The notes under the pieces are model-generated. The model was not told the origin of the DNA, did not search any database, and was given only the letters and a program-made list of their open reading frames with translations. Position numbers and translations under genes: made by a program. From Streptomyces aureoverticillatus (GTDB lineage Bacteria > Actinomycetota > Actinomycetes > Streptomycetales > Streptomycetaceae), in the NCBI RefSeq assembly GCF_014649395.1, contig NZ_BMSY01000007.1, positions 248,001-312,000 on the forward strand: 64,000 bases of DNA, read 5' to 3'. This document shows positions 51,533 to 60,215 of the stretch, piece after piece (the stretch's first letter is position 1; every line of letters starts with the position of its first letter).

Positions 51533-52783
51533 ATGGCCGACCGGGTCACGGTGATCGGCTGGGACGGCTCGCCGCTGACCGCCGCGGCACGCTCCGCACT
51601 GAGCGCCGCGACCCTGGTCGCCGGCGCGGCCCACCACCTGGCCCTGCCCGAGATCCCGCCGACGGCGGAACGCGTCCGCCTCGGCAGCGTCGCCCTCGCC
51701 GCCCGCCGCATCGCCGCCCACCGCGGCACCGCGGTCGTCCTGGCGGACGGCGACCCCGGCTTCTTCGGCGTCGTACGCACCCTGCGGGCCCCCGAATTCG
51801 GCCTCGAGGTCGAAGTGGTGCCCGCCGTCTCCTCCGTGGCCCAGGCCTTCGCCCGCGCCGGCATGCCCTGGGACGACGCCCGGATCGTGGTGGCCCACCG
51901 CCGCACCCTGCGCCGCGCGGTGAACGCCTGCCGGGCGCACAGCAAGGTCGCCGTGCTCACCTCGCCCGGCGCGGGCCCCGCCGAGCTCGGCCTGCTGCTC
52001 GAAGGCGTCCACCGCACCTTCGTGATCTGCGAGGAACTCGGCACCGAACGCGAACAGGTCACCGTCGTCACCTCGGACAAGGCCGCCGACCACGCCTGGC
52101 GCGACCCGAACGTCGTCATTGTCATCGGGGGCACCGGGGGCCCCGGCGGCTCCGGCGGCACGGGCGGCGGCCCCGCCGCCCACGACACCGGCTGGATCGC
52201 CGGCCGCGAACCCGGCACCGAGCCGCGCGGCTGGGCCCTGCCCGCGGCCGCCTACGGCGGCGAGCAGGAGCTCGGCGAGGGCGAGACCGACCGCATCCGC
52301 GCCGCCCAACTCGCCCGGCTCGGCCCGCGCGTGGGCGACCTCGTCTGGGACATCGGCTGCGGCACCGGAGCCTTCACGGCCGAGGCCGCGCGCTTCGGCG
52401 CCGCCGTCATCGCCGTCGACCGGGACCCGGACGCCTGCGCCCGCACGACCGCGGCCGCCCGCCGCTTCGGCGTGCACGCCCAGATCGTGCACGGCACCGC
52501 GCCGCACATCCTGGAGAACCTGCCCGAGCCCGACGTCGTACGCGTCGGCGGCGGGGGAGTGGCGGTCGTCTCCGCCGTCGCCGACCGCCGCCCCGAGCGC
52601 ATCGTCACGCACGCCGCGACCCGCGACGACGCGGAACTCCTCGGCCGGGACCTCACGGAGCACGGCTACGCCGTGGAGTGCGCGCTCCTCCAGTCCGTCG
52701 AACTCGACACCCGCGCCTGGACGGAACGGAAGCGGACCGTCGTCTTCCTGGTCTCCGCGCTGCTCCTCGACCGGACGGCGTGA
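51533..52783 (+). CDS. cobL: Precorrin-6Y C5,15-methyltransferase (decarboxylating), CbiE-CbiT fusion
   Basis: The 416-aa product is a fusion of two cobalamin pathway enzymes. The N-terminal CbiE tetrapyrrole methylase domain (about 1-205) has ADGDPGFFGVVRTL and VVPAVSSVAQAFARAG. A Gly-rich linker (GGTGGPGGSGGTGGG) leads to the C-terminal CbiT domain (about 225-416) with the SAM-binding GDLVWDIGCGTGAFTAEAA. It methylates C5 and C15 and removes the acetate carboxyl at C12. ATG at 51533 follows AGGAGAC. No cobalamin riboswitch was recognised upstream. It is followed by bluB-cobT. Confidence 0.94.
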   Translation: MADRVTVIGWDGSPLTAAARSALSAATLVAGAAHHLALPEIPPTAERVRLGSVALAARRIAAHRGTAVVLADGDPGFFGVVRTLRAPEFGLEVEVVPAVSSVAQAFARAGMPWDDARIVVAHRRTLRRAVNACRAHSKVAVLTSPGAGPAELGLLLEGVHRTFVICEELGTEREQVTVVTSDKAADHAWRDPNVVIVIGGTGGPGGSGGTGGGPAAHDTGWIAGREPGTEPRGWALPAAAYGGEQELGEGETDRIRAAQLARLGPRVGDLVWDIGCGTGAFTAEAARFGAAVIAVDRDPDACARTTAAARRFGVHAQIVHGTAPHILENLPEPDVVRVGGGGVAVVSAVADRRPERIVTHAATRDDAELLGRDLTEHGYAVECALLQSVELDTRAWTERKRTVVFLVSALLLDRTA

Positions 52784-53009
52784 CCCTGGCGACCCTGCCG
52801 ACGCGCCGTGCGCGGTAGGCTGGCCGATCGTTGTACCGCACCTGGGCGCCCGGCGATTCGTTGGTTTGTGTCAGTCAAAGTCCGGAAAGCTCGCCCGTTT
52901 TGGGGGGTGCGTGTGGTACGGCGGACCGCGGGACGCGCGACGTGGCGCAGTCCACAGCGGACCGTGGCCGATCAAGCTGCCACGGCGGCGGTGCTACCGC
53001 GAGAATGCC

Positions 53010-53046
53010 TGTGGTCCGTACGCGGCGAGCTGTGGTCCGTACGCGG
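53010..53046 (+). promoter_or_regulatory. Exact 16-bp direct repeat, 21-bp period, upstream of bluB-cobT
   Basis: TGTGGTCCGTACGCGG occurs at 53010-53025 and again at 53031-53046, two helical turns apart, about 80-115 bp before the ATG at 53125. A related gcggaccg motif occurs at about 52921 and 52970. Such spacing fits cooperative binding of a regulator. The rest of 52784-53124 has no gene that I can support. Confidence 0.6.
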
Positions 53047-53124
53047 TGCGTGCCGCGCGGCACGTGCGCTCGTTGTTGATGACGGGCGGTCAAAGAAGGA
53101 CTAACCGATGGGCGAGGGGTACGC

Positions 53125-56100
53125 ATGACCGACACCGGCCAGGTCCCGGGCGAGGGACTGCCGGAGAACGCAGGCAGGGTGGAGCAGCCGGGCGTCCCCG
53201 CGCCGGCCGCGTACACCTTCCTGGACCCCTCCGAGAACCCCGCCGAGGACGACGACCTGCTGCTGATGCCGGGTGCCCAGGGCGCGTGGAGCGAGGCGCA
53301 GACCGCGCAGCCGGGCACCGGGCAGCCGGGACCCGCTCAGGGAGCGCAGGTACAGGCACAGCCCGGGGCGGAGGCGGCGCAGTTCGCGCAGCAGGCCGCC
53401 TCGCAGCAGGCAGTCGGACAGCAGTCACTCGCGCCGCAGGCAGTGGGGCAGCAGCCGGTCGGGCAGGTCCCGTTCGGCCAGGAAGCCGTGGGCCAGAACG
53501 CACCGGCTCAGAACGCACCGGCTCAGAACGCGCCGGTCGGCGGTGCCCAGGCGGTCCAGGACGCGCCGGGTCAGGCAGCGGCCCAGGCGGGGGTCGGTCA
53601 GGCCGCGTCCGCCGCCGCGGAGGCGCACGCCGGACAGCCCGCGTTCGCCCAGGTCCAGGCCGGTCCGGAGCAGGCGTCGGCCGACCAGGGCCAGGCGTCG
53701 GCTGCCCAGGAGTACGCATCCACCGCCCAGGAGCACGCGTCGGTCGGTCAGGAGCGGGTCGCCCACCAGCCCGGACCGCACGAGACGTCGGGCCGGGACA
53801 GCGGCTCCGTCGACCTCACCGGCGTCCCCCTGCACGCGAGCCACGGCGCCCCCGCCTCGCACCCCAGCCCCGCCCGCCGCCCCCTGCACCGCGGCCCTGC
53901 GGCCCCCGCCGTGCCCGACGGCGCCGCGAGCCCCGTCCGCTCGCTGGCCGACCGGGGCCCCGCGGGCGGCACGCCGCACCCGATGCCGGTCCGGCACGCG
54001 GGCCCGCCGACGAGCGGCCCCGAATACCTCGACATCCCGAGTGACGACGCGAGCGCGCTGCCCGGCCCGCAGCTCGGCGAGATCCCGCCGCAGGGCGCGG
54101 CGCCCTGGGCCGCGCAGCCGCAGAGCGCCCACGGGGCACCCGCGGAACCCCAGGTCACACCTGCAGAAACGGTCGTCCCAGAGGGCGCGACAGCCCCCGG
54201 GAGCGCAGAAACCACACCCGCACCGCACGACTCGGCGCTCGCTGCGGACCCGTCCGGCACCTCGGTTCCTCCCGGCACCCCGGTCCCGTCCGACCCCTCG
54301 GTCCCGGCGGACGGCTCCGCCCCGGTCGACGGCACCGTCCCGTCCGACGCTCCGGCCGCGACCGACAGTTCGGCTCAGGCCAACGCGTCGGGACCTTCGG
54401 ACGCCTCCACACCCGGCTCCGTGCCGCACGCCCCTGGCGTGCTGGAGGCATCGGGTGCACTCGACGCCGAGGGCGCTCTGCACGCGCCCACGGTCGCGCC
54501 GGGCTCCACGGAGGCGCACGCCGAGCAGGCGGCGCACGCTCCGGGCGCTACTCCTGCCCCGGACGTTCCGGGGGTCCCGGAGAGCCCGGCAACGGTGGAC
54601 ACACCGGAGACGCCGACCGCGGACGCCCAGGCCTCCGTCGCCACGCACACCGCAGGCGCGGACATGGGCGCGGGAGCCGGTGCCGGGACGGGTGCGCACG
54701 CGGCCCCCGCCTCCGCCGCCGACAGCACGACCCCTGCGGGCACGGGCGGCGCCACGGCCTCCGCGTCGGCCACCCAGATGCCCTCGGAGTCGGCCTCTCC
54801 GGCCGAGGCGGCCGCCCCGGCCGAGACGCTCCTGAGAACGAGCGAACCAGGCTCGGCCGAAGTAGCCGAAGTAGCCGGAAACGCCGCTTCGGACGCCGTG
54901 GCGCCCCCCTCCGCCCCGGAGTCCCTGACGGCGCCCGGCCCCGACCCGCAGGCCGCGCCCACCCCGGAGGCCGCCGCGACGCACGCCGCGCCCGCGGCAG
55001 CCACCGCCGGGCCCGGTACCGACCCCGCGGCCCAGGCAGCCCTCGGCACCCCTGCCGTCGGCATGCCCTTCCCCAGCGCACCCGCCGACGGCCAGGCCAC
55101 CCCCGCCGCGCCGCACCCCGCCGCCCCGCACCCCGAGGCAGCGCACGCCGTCGGCCGGCCCGTGGCCGCCGTGGCCCCGCAGGCCCCCGACGCCGCCCAG
55201 CCGTGGCCGGAGGCGCACGCCGCCCAGGGCCCGCACCTCGCCGGCGCCGCGCGCATGCCGGACGCCGCCGGGTCCGGGCAGCCGTTCGCGGACGCCCAAG
55301 TGCCCGTGCCGCTCGGCCAGTTCGTGCCGGTCGAGGGCTCGGTGCCCACCACCCCGCACCTCGCGCCGACTCCGCCGCGCCCCCTCTCCGTACCGCCGGA
55401 GTACTTCGCGCCGGAGCAGCCCGAGCACGCGGAGCAGCCCGGACAGCCCGGACAGGCAGAGCAGCCGGAGGAGACAACCGGCACCGGCACCGGCACCGAC
55501 GCCCCGGCCCACGGGACCGCCGAGCCCACCCCGGCCCCCGCCGCCGTACCGGCCGCACCAGCACCGGAACTTCCGGAACGGCCCGACGCCACGCCGGGCG
55601 CCGCGCCGGAGGCGGACTCCGCGCCCGGTACGCTCCAGGACGCCGGGCAGCAGCCCGCAGCCACCGTGCCCGCACCCCGCGACGGAGAGCGGCCCACAGC
55701 CGCCCCCGCCGGGACGGCACCCGCACCCGTCGACGCGGCGGAGGACGGCAACCCGTTCCCGTCCGCCCCGGAGACGACCGACCCCGACGAGCCGATGCAC
55801 GTACCTCACCCGGCCGGACCGACCGACCCCGCAAGCCAGACCGAGCAGCCCGCCGCGGCCGCCCTCATCGAGGCCGACGGGCCCGAGGACCTGTCCACGC
55901 CCGCCGAGCCGGCGGACGCGGACGGCATGCCCAAGGCCCTGCTGCTCGACGACGACCCGGAAGCCGGGCCGGACCTGGCCGAACCCCTCGCCCCGGCGGC
56001 CGAGTCCCCCATGGAACCGCCCGCCCCGGGCTACGCCGACGCCGAGCGCGAGGCCGTGCTGCGCGTCATGCGCGAGCGCCGCGACATCCGCAACGGCTTC

Positions 56101-57747
56101 CGCAGCGACCCCATCCCGCACGAGGTGCTGCTCCGCGTCCTGGAAGCGGCCCACACGGCGCCGTCCGTCGGCCACTCCCAGCCCTGGGACTTCGTGGTCA
56201 TCAAATCCGCCGAGACCCGCCGCACCATGCACGAACTGGCCCAGCGCCAGCGCGAGGCGTACGCGAAGTCCCTGCCCAAGGGCCGTGCCAAGCAGTTCAA
56301 GGAACTGAAGATCGAGGCCATCCTCGACACCCCGGTGAACATCGTCGTCACCGCCGACCCCACCCGCGGCGGCCGTCACACCCTCGGCCGTCACACCCAG
56401 CCGCAGATGGCCCCGTACTCCTCGGCGCTCGCGGTGGAGAACCTGTGGCTCGCCGCGCGCGCGGAGGGCCTCGGCGTGGGCTGGGTCAGCTTCTTCGACG
56501 AGCGCGAGATGGTCCGCGCGCTCGGTCTGCCCGAGCACCTTGAGGTAGTGGCCTACCTCTGTGTGGGGTACGTGGACGAGTTCCCGGACGAGCCGGAGCT
56601 GATGCAGGCGGGCTGGTCCAAGCGGCGCCCGCTGTCCTGGGTCGTCCACGAGGAGACGTACGGCCGCCGCGCGCTGCCCGGCGAGGACCCGCACGACCTG
56701 CTCGCCGAGACCGTCGGCAACATCCGCCCGCTGGACGCGAAGGCGCTCGGCGAGGCGTGGGAACGCCAGAAACGCATGACGAAGCCCGCGGGCGCGCTGG
56801 GCATGCTGGAGATCATCTCCGCGCAGCTCAGCGGCCTCTCCCGGATGTGCCCGCCGCCCATCCCGGAGCCCGCCGCGGTCGCGATCTTCGCCGGTGACCA
56901 CGGGGTGCACGCCCAGGGCGTCACGTCCTGGCCGCAGGAGGTCACCGGCCAGATGGTCGCCAACTTCCTCGGCGGCGGCGCCGTCTGCAACGCCTTCGCC
57001 AACCAGGTCGGCGCCGAGGTCTGCGTGATCGACGTGGGGGTGGCGAGCGAACTGCCCGCCACCCCGGGCCTGCTGCCCCGCAAGGTGCGCGCCGGTACGG
57101 CCGACATGACGACCGGCCCCGCGCTCACCCGCGACGAGGTCAAGGCCGCCATCGAGGTGGGCATCGAGACCGCCCGCGACCTGGTCGCCGCGGGCAACAA
57201 GGCCCTCCTGACCGGGGAGATGGGCATCGCGAACACCACCGCGTCCGCCGCCCTGATCTCCGTCTACACCGACACCGACCCCGCCGAGGTCACCGGCCGC
57301 GGCACGGGCATCAACGACGAGATGCACGCCCGCAAGGTCGAGGTGGTCCGCCGCGCCCTGGAGCTGCACCAGCCCGACCCGGCCGACCCCGTCGGCGTCC
57401 TCGCGGCCATCGGCGGCCTCGAACACGCCGCGATGGTGGGCCTCCTCCTCGGCGGCGCCTCGCTGCGCACCCCGGTCATCCTGGACGGCGTGAGTGCGGG
57501 CGCGGCGGCCCTGGTCGCCCGCGCCATCGCCCCCGAGGTCCTCGCCGCCTGCATCGCCGGCCACCGCAGCGCCGAGCCGGGCCACGTGGCAGCCCTCAAC
57601 AAGCTGGGCCTGCGCCCCCTGGTCGACCTGGACCTGCGTCTGGGTGAGGGCACCGGCGCCCTGCTGGCCCTCCCCGTGGTCCAGAGCGCGGCAAGGGCCA
57701 TGCACGAGGTGGCGACGTTCGACTCGGCGGGCGTGACGGAGAAATAG
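53125..57747 (+). CDS. cobT: BluB-CobT fusion with very long low-complexity N-terminus
   Basis: The 1540-aa product has three parts. Residues 1 to about 970 are Ala/Pro/Gln/Gly/Thr-rich with short repeats (QNAPA) and no recognisable fold. About 971-1180 is a BluB-type 5,6-dimethylbenzimidazole synthase (RERRDIRNGFRSDPIPHEVL, TAPSVGHSQPWDFVVI, GLGVGWVSFFDEREM). About 1195-1540 is CobT, nicotinate-nucleotide:DMB phosphoribosyltransferase (FAGDHGVHAQGVTSWP, GEMGIANTTASAAL, GRGTGIND, DLDLRLGEGTGALLAL with the catalytic Glu). The fusion would make the lower ligand from FMN and activate it as alpha-ribazole phosphate. ATG at 53125 follows GAGGGG. The whole frame keeps normal G/C third-position bias, which supports translation of the N-terminus. 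Confidence 0.92.
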   Translation: MTDTGQVPGEGLPENAGRVEQPGVPAPAAYTFLDPSENPAEDDDLLLMPGAQGAWSEAQTAQPGTGQPGPAQGAQVQAQPGAEAAQFAQQAASQQAVGQQSLAPQAVGQQPVGQVPFGQEAVGQNAPAQNAPAQNAPVGGAQAVQDAPGQAAAQAGVGQAASAAAEAHAGQPAFAQVQAGPEQASADQGQASAAQEYASTAQEHASVGQERVAHQPGPHETSGRDSGSVDLTGVPLHASHGAPASHPSPARRPLHRGPAAPAVPDGAASPVRSLADRGPAGGTPHPMPVRHAGPPTSGPEYLDIPSDDASALPGPQLGEIPPQGAAPWAAQPQSAHGAPAEPQVTPAETVVPEGATAPGSAETTPAPHDSALAADPSGTSVPPGTPVPSDPSVPADGSAPVDGTVPSDAPAATDSSAQANASGPSDASTPGSVPHAPGVLEASGALDAEGALHAPTVAPGSTEAHAEQAAHAPGATPAPDVPGVPESPATVDTPETPTADAQASVATHTAGADMGAGAGAGTGAHAAPASAADSTTPAGTGGATASASATQMPSESASPAEAAAPAETLLRTSEPGSAEVAEVAGNAASDAVAPPSAPESLTAPGPDPQAAPTPEAAATHAAPAAATAGPGTDPAAQAALGTPAVGMPFPSAPADGQATPAAPHPAAPHPEAAHAVGRPVAAVAPQAPDAAQPWPEAHAAQGPHLAGAARMPDAAGSGQPFADAQVPVPLGQFVPVEGSVPTTPHLAPTPPRPLSVPPEYFAPEQPEHAEQPGQPGQAEQPEETTGTGTGTDAPAHGTAEPTPAPAAVPAAPAPELPERPDATPGAAPEADSAPGTLQDAGQQPAATVPAPRDGERPTAAPAGTAPAPVDAAEDGNPFPSAPETTDPDEPMHVPHPAGPTDPASQTEQPAAAALIEADGPEDLSTPAEPADADGMPKALLLDDDPEAGPDLAEPLAPAAESPMEPPAPGYADAEREAVLRVMRERRDIRNGFRSDPIPHEVLLRVLEAAHTAPSVGHSQPWDFVVIKSAETRRTMHELAQRQREAYAKSLPKGRAKQFKELKIEAILDTPVNIVVTADPTRGGRHTLGRHTQPQMAPYSSALAVENLWLAARAEGLGVGWVSFFDEREMVRALGLPEHLEVVAYLCVGYVDEFPDEPELMQAGWSKRRPLSWVVHEETYGRRALPGEDPHDLLAETVGNIRPLDAKALGEAWERQKRMTKPAGALGMLEIISAQLSGLSRMCPPPIPEPAAVAIFAGDHGVHAQGVTSWPQEVTGQMVANFLGGGAVCNAFANQVGAEVCVIDVGVASELPATPGLLPRKVRAGTADMTTGPALTRDEVKAAIEVGIETARDLVAAGNKALLTGEMGIANTTASAALISVYTDTDPAEVTGRGTGINDEMHARKVEVVRRALELHQPDPADPVGVLAAIGGLEHAAMVGLLLGGASLRTPVILDGVSAGAAALVARAIAPEVLAACIAGHRSAEPGHVAALNKLGLRPLVDLDLRLGEGTGALLALPVVQSAARAMHEVATFDSAGVTEK
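53494..53538 (+). repeat. 15-bp tandem repeat in the bluB-cobT N-terminal region
   Basis: Three units of cagaacgcaccggct (the last with two changes) encode Gln-Asn-Ala-Pro-Ala repeats. Confidence 0.85.
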
Positions 57748-57779
57748 CCACCGCGGGGATTCCAGCCCGCCCGGCGAGT

Positions 57780-57884
57780 ACTCAGCCCGTCCGGCGTTTG
57801 AGGACGAGGCCGTGCAGGCCGATCCGGGGGGCCGGGGGCGGAGCCCCCGGTTTCGGGAAGGGGCGGGACTGGGGAGAGCCCCCG
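57780..57884 (+). repeat. Interspersed repeat family A, copy 4, after cobT
   Basis: cagcccgtccggcgtttgag and gacgagg are followed by gccgggggcggagcccccgg (a hairpin) and tttcgggaaggggcggg. Copy 3 is similar but has the first module inverted. It lies about 35 bp after the bluB-cobT stop. Confidence 0.78.
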
Positions 57885-57935
57885 GCAGGGCCCACCCCAC
57901 AGCCCACCCCGCCGCTCCACTCCGCTGCACTCCAC

Positions 57936-57960
57936 CCCGCCCCGCCCCGCCCCGCCCCCC
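57936..57960 (+). repeat. (CCCCG)n tract before the siroheme synthase
   Basis: Four or more ccccg units ending in six C lie 25-50 bp before the ATG at 57985. The tract is prone to slippage. AAGGAG follows at 57974-57979. Confidence 0.75.
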
Positions 57961-57984
57961 AGGAAAGGCGCACAAGGAGCCACC

Positions 57985-59220
57985 ATGGCCGCAGAACACC
58001 CCGCCTACCCCGTAGGCCTCCGCCTCACCGACCGCCGAGTGGTCGTACTCGGCGGCGGCCAAGTGGCCCAGCGCCGCCTCCCGGCCCTCATCGCGGCGGG
58101 CGCGGACGTCCTCCTGATCTCCCCCTCCGCGACCCCCTCGGTCGAGGCGATGGCGGACGCGGGCGAGATCACCTGGCACCGCCGCGCGTACGAGGAGGGC
58201 GACCTCGCCGACGCCTGGTACGCCCTGATCGCCACCAGCGACCCGGCCGCCAACGCCACCGCCTCCGCCGAGGCCGAGCGGCACCGCGTCTGGTGCGTCC
58301 GCTCCGACGACGCCGACGCGGCGACGGCCTGGACCCCGGCCACCGGCCACAGCGAGGGCGTCACCGTGGCCGTCCTCACCACCGAGGCCAAGGGCCGCGA
58401 CCCGCGCCGCACGGCCGCCATCCGGGATGCCGTGGTGGAGGGCCTGCGCGACGGCACCCTGGTCGCCCCGCACCACCGCACCCGCACCCCCGGCGTCGCC
58501 CTCGTCGGCGGCGGCCCCGGCGACCCGGACCTGATCACGGTCCGCGGCCGCCGCCTGCTCGCCGAGGCCGACGTGGTCATCGCCGACCGGCTGGGCCCGC
58601 GCGACCTGCTGAGCGAACTCCCGCCGCACGTCGAGGTGATTGACGCGGCGAAGATCCCGTACGGCCGCTTCATGGCGCAGGAGGCCATCAACAACGCCCT
58701 GATCGAGCACGCGCGGCAGGGTAAGTCGGTCGTGCGCCTCAAGGGCGGCGACCCCTTCGTCTACGGCCGCGGCATGGAGGAGGTCGAGGCGCTGGCCGAG
58801 GCGGGCATCCCGTGCACGGTGGTGCCCGGCATCTCCAGCTCGATCTCGGTGCCGGGGGCGGCGGGCATCCCGGTGACGCACCGGGGCGTGGCCCACGAGT
58901 TCACGGTCGTCAGCGGCCATGTGGCGCCGGACGACGAGCGGTCCCTGGTCGACTGGCCGGCGCTCGCCCGGCTGCGCGGCACCCTGGTGATCCTCATGGG
59001 CGTGGACAAGATCGGCCGCATCGCCGAGACCCTGACCGCCCACGGCAAGCCGGCGGACACGCCGGTGGCCCTGATCCAGGAGGGCACGACGGCCGCCCAG
59101 CGCCGCGTCGACGCGACCCTCGCGACGGTCGCGGAGGTCGTACGCACCCACGAGGTGAAGCCCCCGGCGGTCATCGTGATCGGCGCGGTGGCCGGGATGA
59201 ACCCCGCGCACAAGGACTGA
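57985..59220 (+). CDS. cobA: Siroheme synthase-like fusion: precorrin-2 dehydrogenase plus uroporphyrinogen-III C-methyltransferase
   Basis: The 411-aa product has an N-terminal Rossmann domain (about 12-150; VVVLGGGQVAQRRLPALIAA) like Met8/SirC and the CysG N-terminus, which oxidises precorrin-2 and may insert iron. The C-terminal SUMT domain (about 166-408) has GGGPGDPDLITVRGRRLL, RLKGGDPFVYGRGMEE and VPGISSSISVPG. It makes precorrin-2 from uroporphyrinogen III with SAM and may lead to siroheme. It resembles CysG, but is shorter (E. coli CysG about 457 aa). It is the third corrin gene of the cluster. Confidence 0.93.
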   Translation: MAAEHPAYPVGLRLTDRRVVVLGGGQVAQRRLPALIAAGADVLLISPSATPSVEAMADAGEITWHRRAYEEGDLADAWYALIATSDPAANATASAEAERHRVWCVRSDDADAATAWTPATGHSEGVTVAVLTTEAKGRDPRRTAAIRDAVVEGLRDGTLVAPHHRTRTPGVALVGGGPGDPDLITVRGRRLLAEADVVIADRLGPRDLLSELPPHVEVIDAAKIPYGRFMAQEAINNALIEHARQGKSVVRLKGGDPFVYGRGMEEVEALAEAGIPCTVVPGISSSISVPGAAGIPVTHRGVAHEFTVVSGHVAPDDERSLVDWPALARLRGTLVILMGVDKIGRIAETLTAHGKPADTPVALIQEGTTAAQRRVDATLATVAEVVRTHEVKPPAVIVIGAVAGMNPAHKD

Positions 59221-59232
59221 CCGCCCCCGCGT

Positions 59233-59256
59233 GCCCGCCCCGATGTCGGGGCGGGC
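59233..59256 (+). terminator. Terminator after the siroheme synthase gene
   Basis: gcccgccccg-atgt-cggggcgggc is a perfect 10-bp stem 12 bp after the stop. Confidence 0.85.
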
Positions 59257-59315
59257 CCGGGACCACCTCACACCCCACCGACGTAACCACCGGTAACGGA
59301 ACTGGTTCCCAGCCG

Positions 59316-59344
59316 TTGGCACCACACCCCGGACAAGGCAGTAT
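59316..59344 (+). promoter_or_regulatory. Promoter of the SpoU methyltransferase gene, probably leaderless
   Basis: TTGGCA (59316-59321), a 17-bp spacer and CAGTAT (59339-59344) place the transcript start about at the GTG at 59351. No ribosome site is present before the GTG. Confidence 0.6.
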
Positions 59345-59350
59345 CACCCT

Positions 59351-60169
59351 GTGGCCGATCTCCTCACCATCGAAGATCCCGACGACCCGCGCCTGCGTGA
59401 CTACACCGGCCTGACCGACGTCGAGCTGCGCCGCAAGCGCGAGCCCGCCGAGGGCCTGTTCATCGCCGAGGGCGAGAAGGTGATCCGGCGCGCCAAGCTC
59501 GCGGGCTACGAGATGCGCTCCATGCTGCTCTCCGCGAAGTGGGTCGACGTCATGCGCGACGTCATCGACGAGGTCCCGGCGCCCGTCTACGCCGTCAGCC
59601 CCGACCTCGCCGAGCGGGTCACCGGCTACCACGTGCACCGCGGCGCCCTCGCGTCGATGCAGCGCAAGCCACTGCCCACGGCCGAGGAGATCCTCCGGTC
59701 GCACTGTCGTGTCGTGGTGATGGAGGCGGTCAACGACCACACGAACATCGGCGCGATCTTCCGCTCCGCCGCCGCCCTCGGCATGGACGCCGTGCTGCTC
59801 TCACCGGACTGCGCGGACCCGCTCTACCGCCGCTCGGTGAAGGTCTCCATGGGGGCGGTCTTCTCCGTTCCGTACGCACGCCTCGACTCCTGGCCCAAGG
59901 GCCTCGAAGGCGTCCGCGAGGCGGGCTTCAACCTGCTGGCCCTCACCCCCGACGAGAAGGCGAAGACCCTCGACGAGGCGGCGCCGCACCGGATGGACCG
60001 CGTCGCGCTGATGCTCGGCGCGGAGGGCGACGGCCTGTCCACCCAGGCGCTGGTCGCGGCCGACGAATGGGTCCGCATCCCGATGGCGCACGGCGTCGAC
60101 TCGCTCAACGTGGGGGCGGCGGCCGCGGTCGCGTTCTACGCGGTGGCGACGGGCCGCCCGCAGTCCTGA
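59351..60169 (+). CDS. TrmH/SpoU family RNA methyltransferase
   Basis: The 272-aa product has an N-terminal substrate-binding part (RKREPAEGLFIAEGEKVIRR, about 28-90) and a SPOUT domain (EAVNDHTNIGAIFRSAAALG; LMLGAEGDGLS; IPMAHGVDSLNVGAAAAVAF). It should be a SAM-dependent 2'-O-methyltransferase acting on rRNA or tRNA; the target is unknown. It shares the family but little else with the enzyme at 5381. GTG at 59351 is supported by the promoter position. Confidence 0.92.
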   Translation: MADLLTIEDPDDPRLRDYTGLTDVELRRKREPAEGLFIAEGEKVIRRAKLAGYEMRSMLLSAKWVDVMRDVIDEVPAPVYAVSPDLAERVTGYHVHRGALASMQRKPLPTAEEILRSHCRVVVMEAVNDHTNIGAIFRSAAALGMDAVLLSPDCADPLYRRSVKVSMGAVFSVPYARLDSWPKGLEGVREAGFNLLALTPDEKAKTLDEAAPHRMDRVALMLGAEGDGLSTQALVAADEWVRIPMAHGVDSLNVGAAAAVAFYAVATGRPQS

Positions 60170-60215
60170 GAACGGGGGCGCCCGCATCCCGGAGGGCGGC
60201 GGCCGCGCGAGCGCC

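Noticed and set aside
53425..59325. A 1966-codon open frame on the minus strand across bluB-cobT and the siroheme synthase gene
   Set aside because: It is antisense to two well-supported enzymes and contains no recognisable domain; long antisense frames are expected opposite codons with G/C at the third position.
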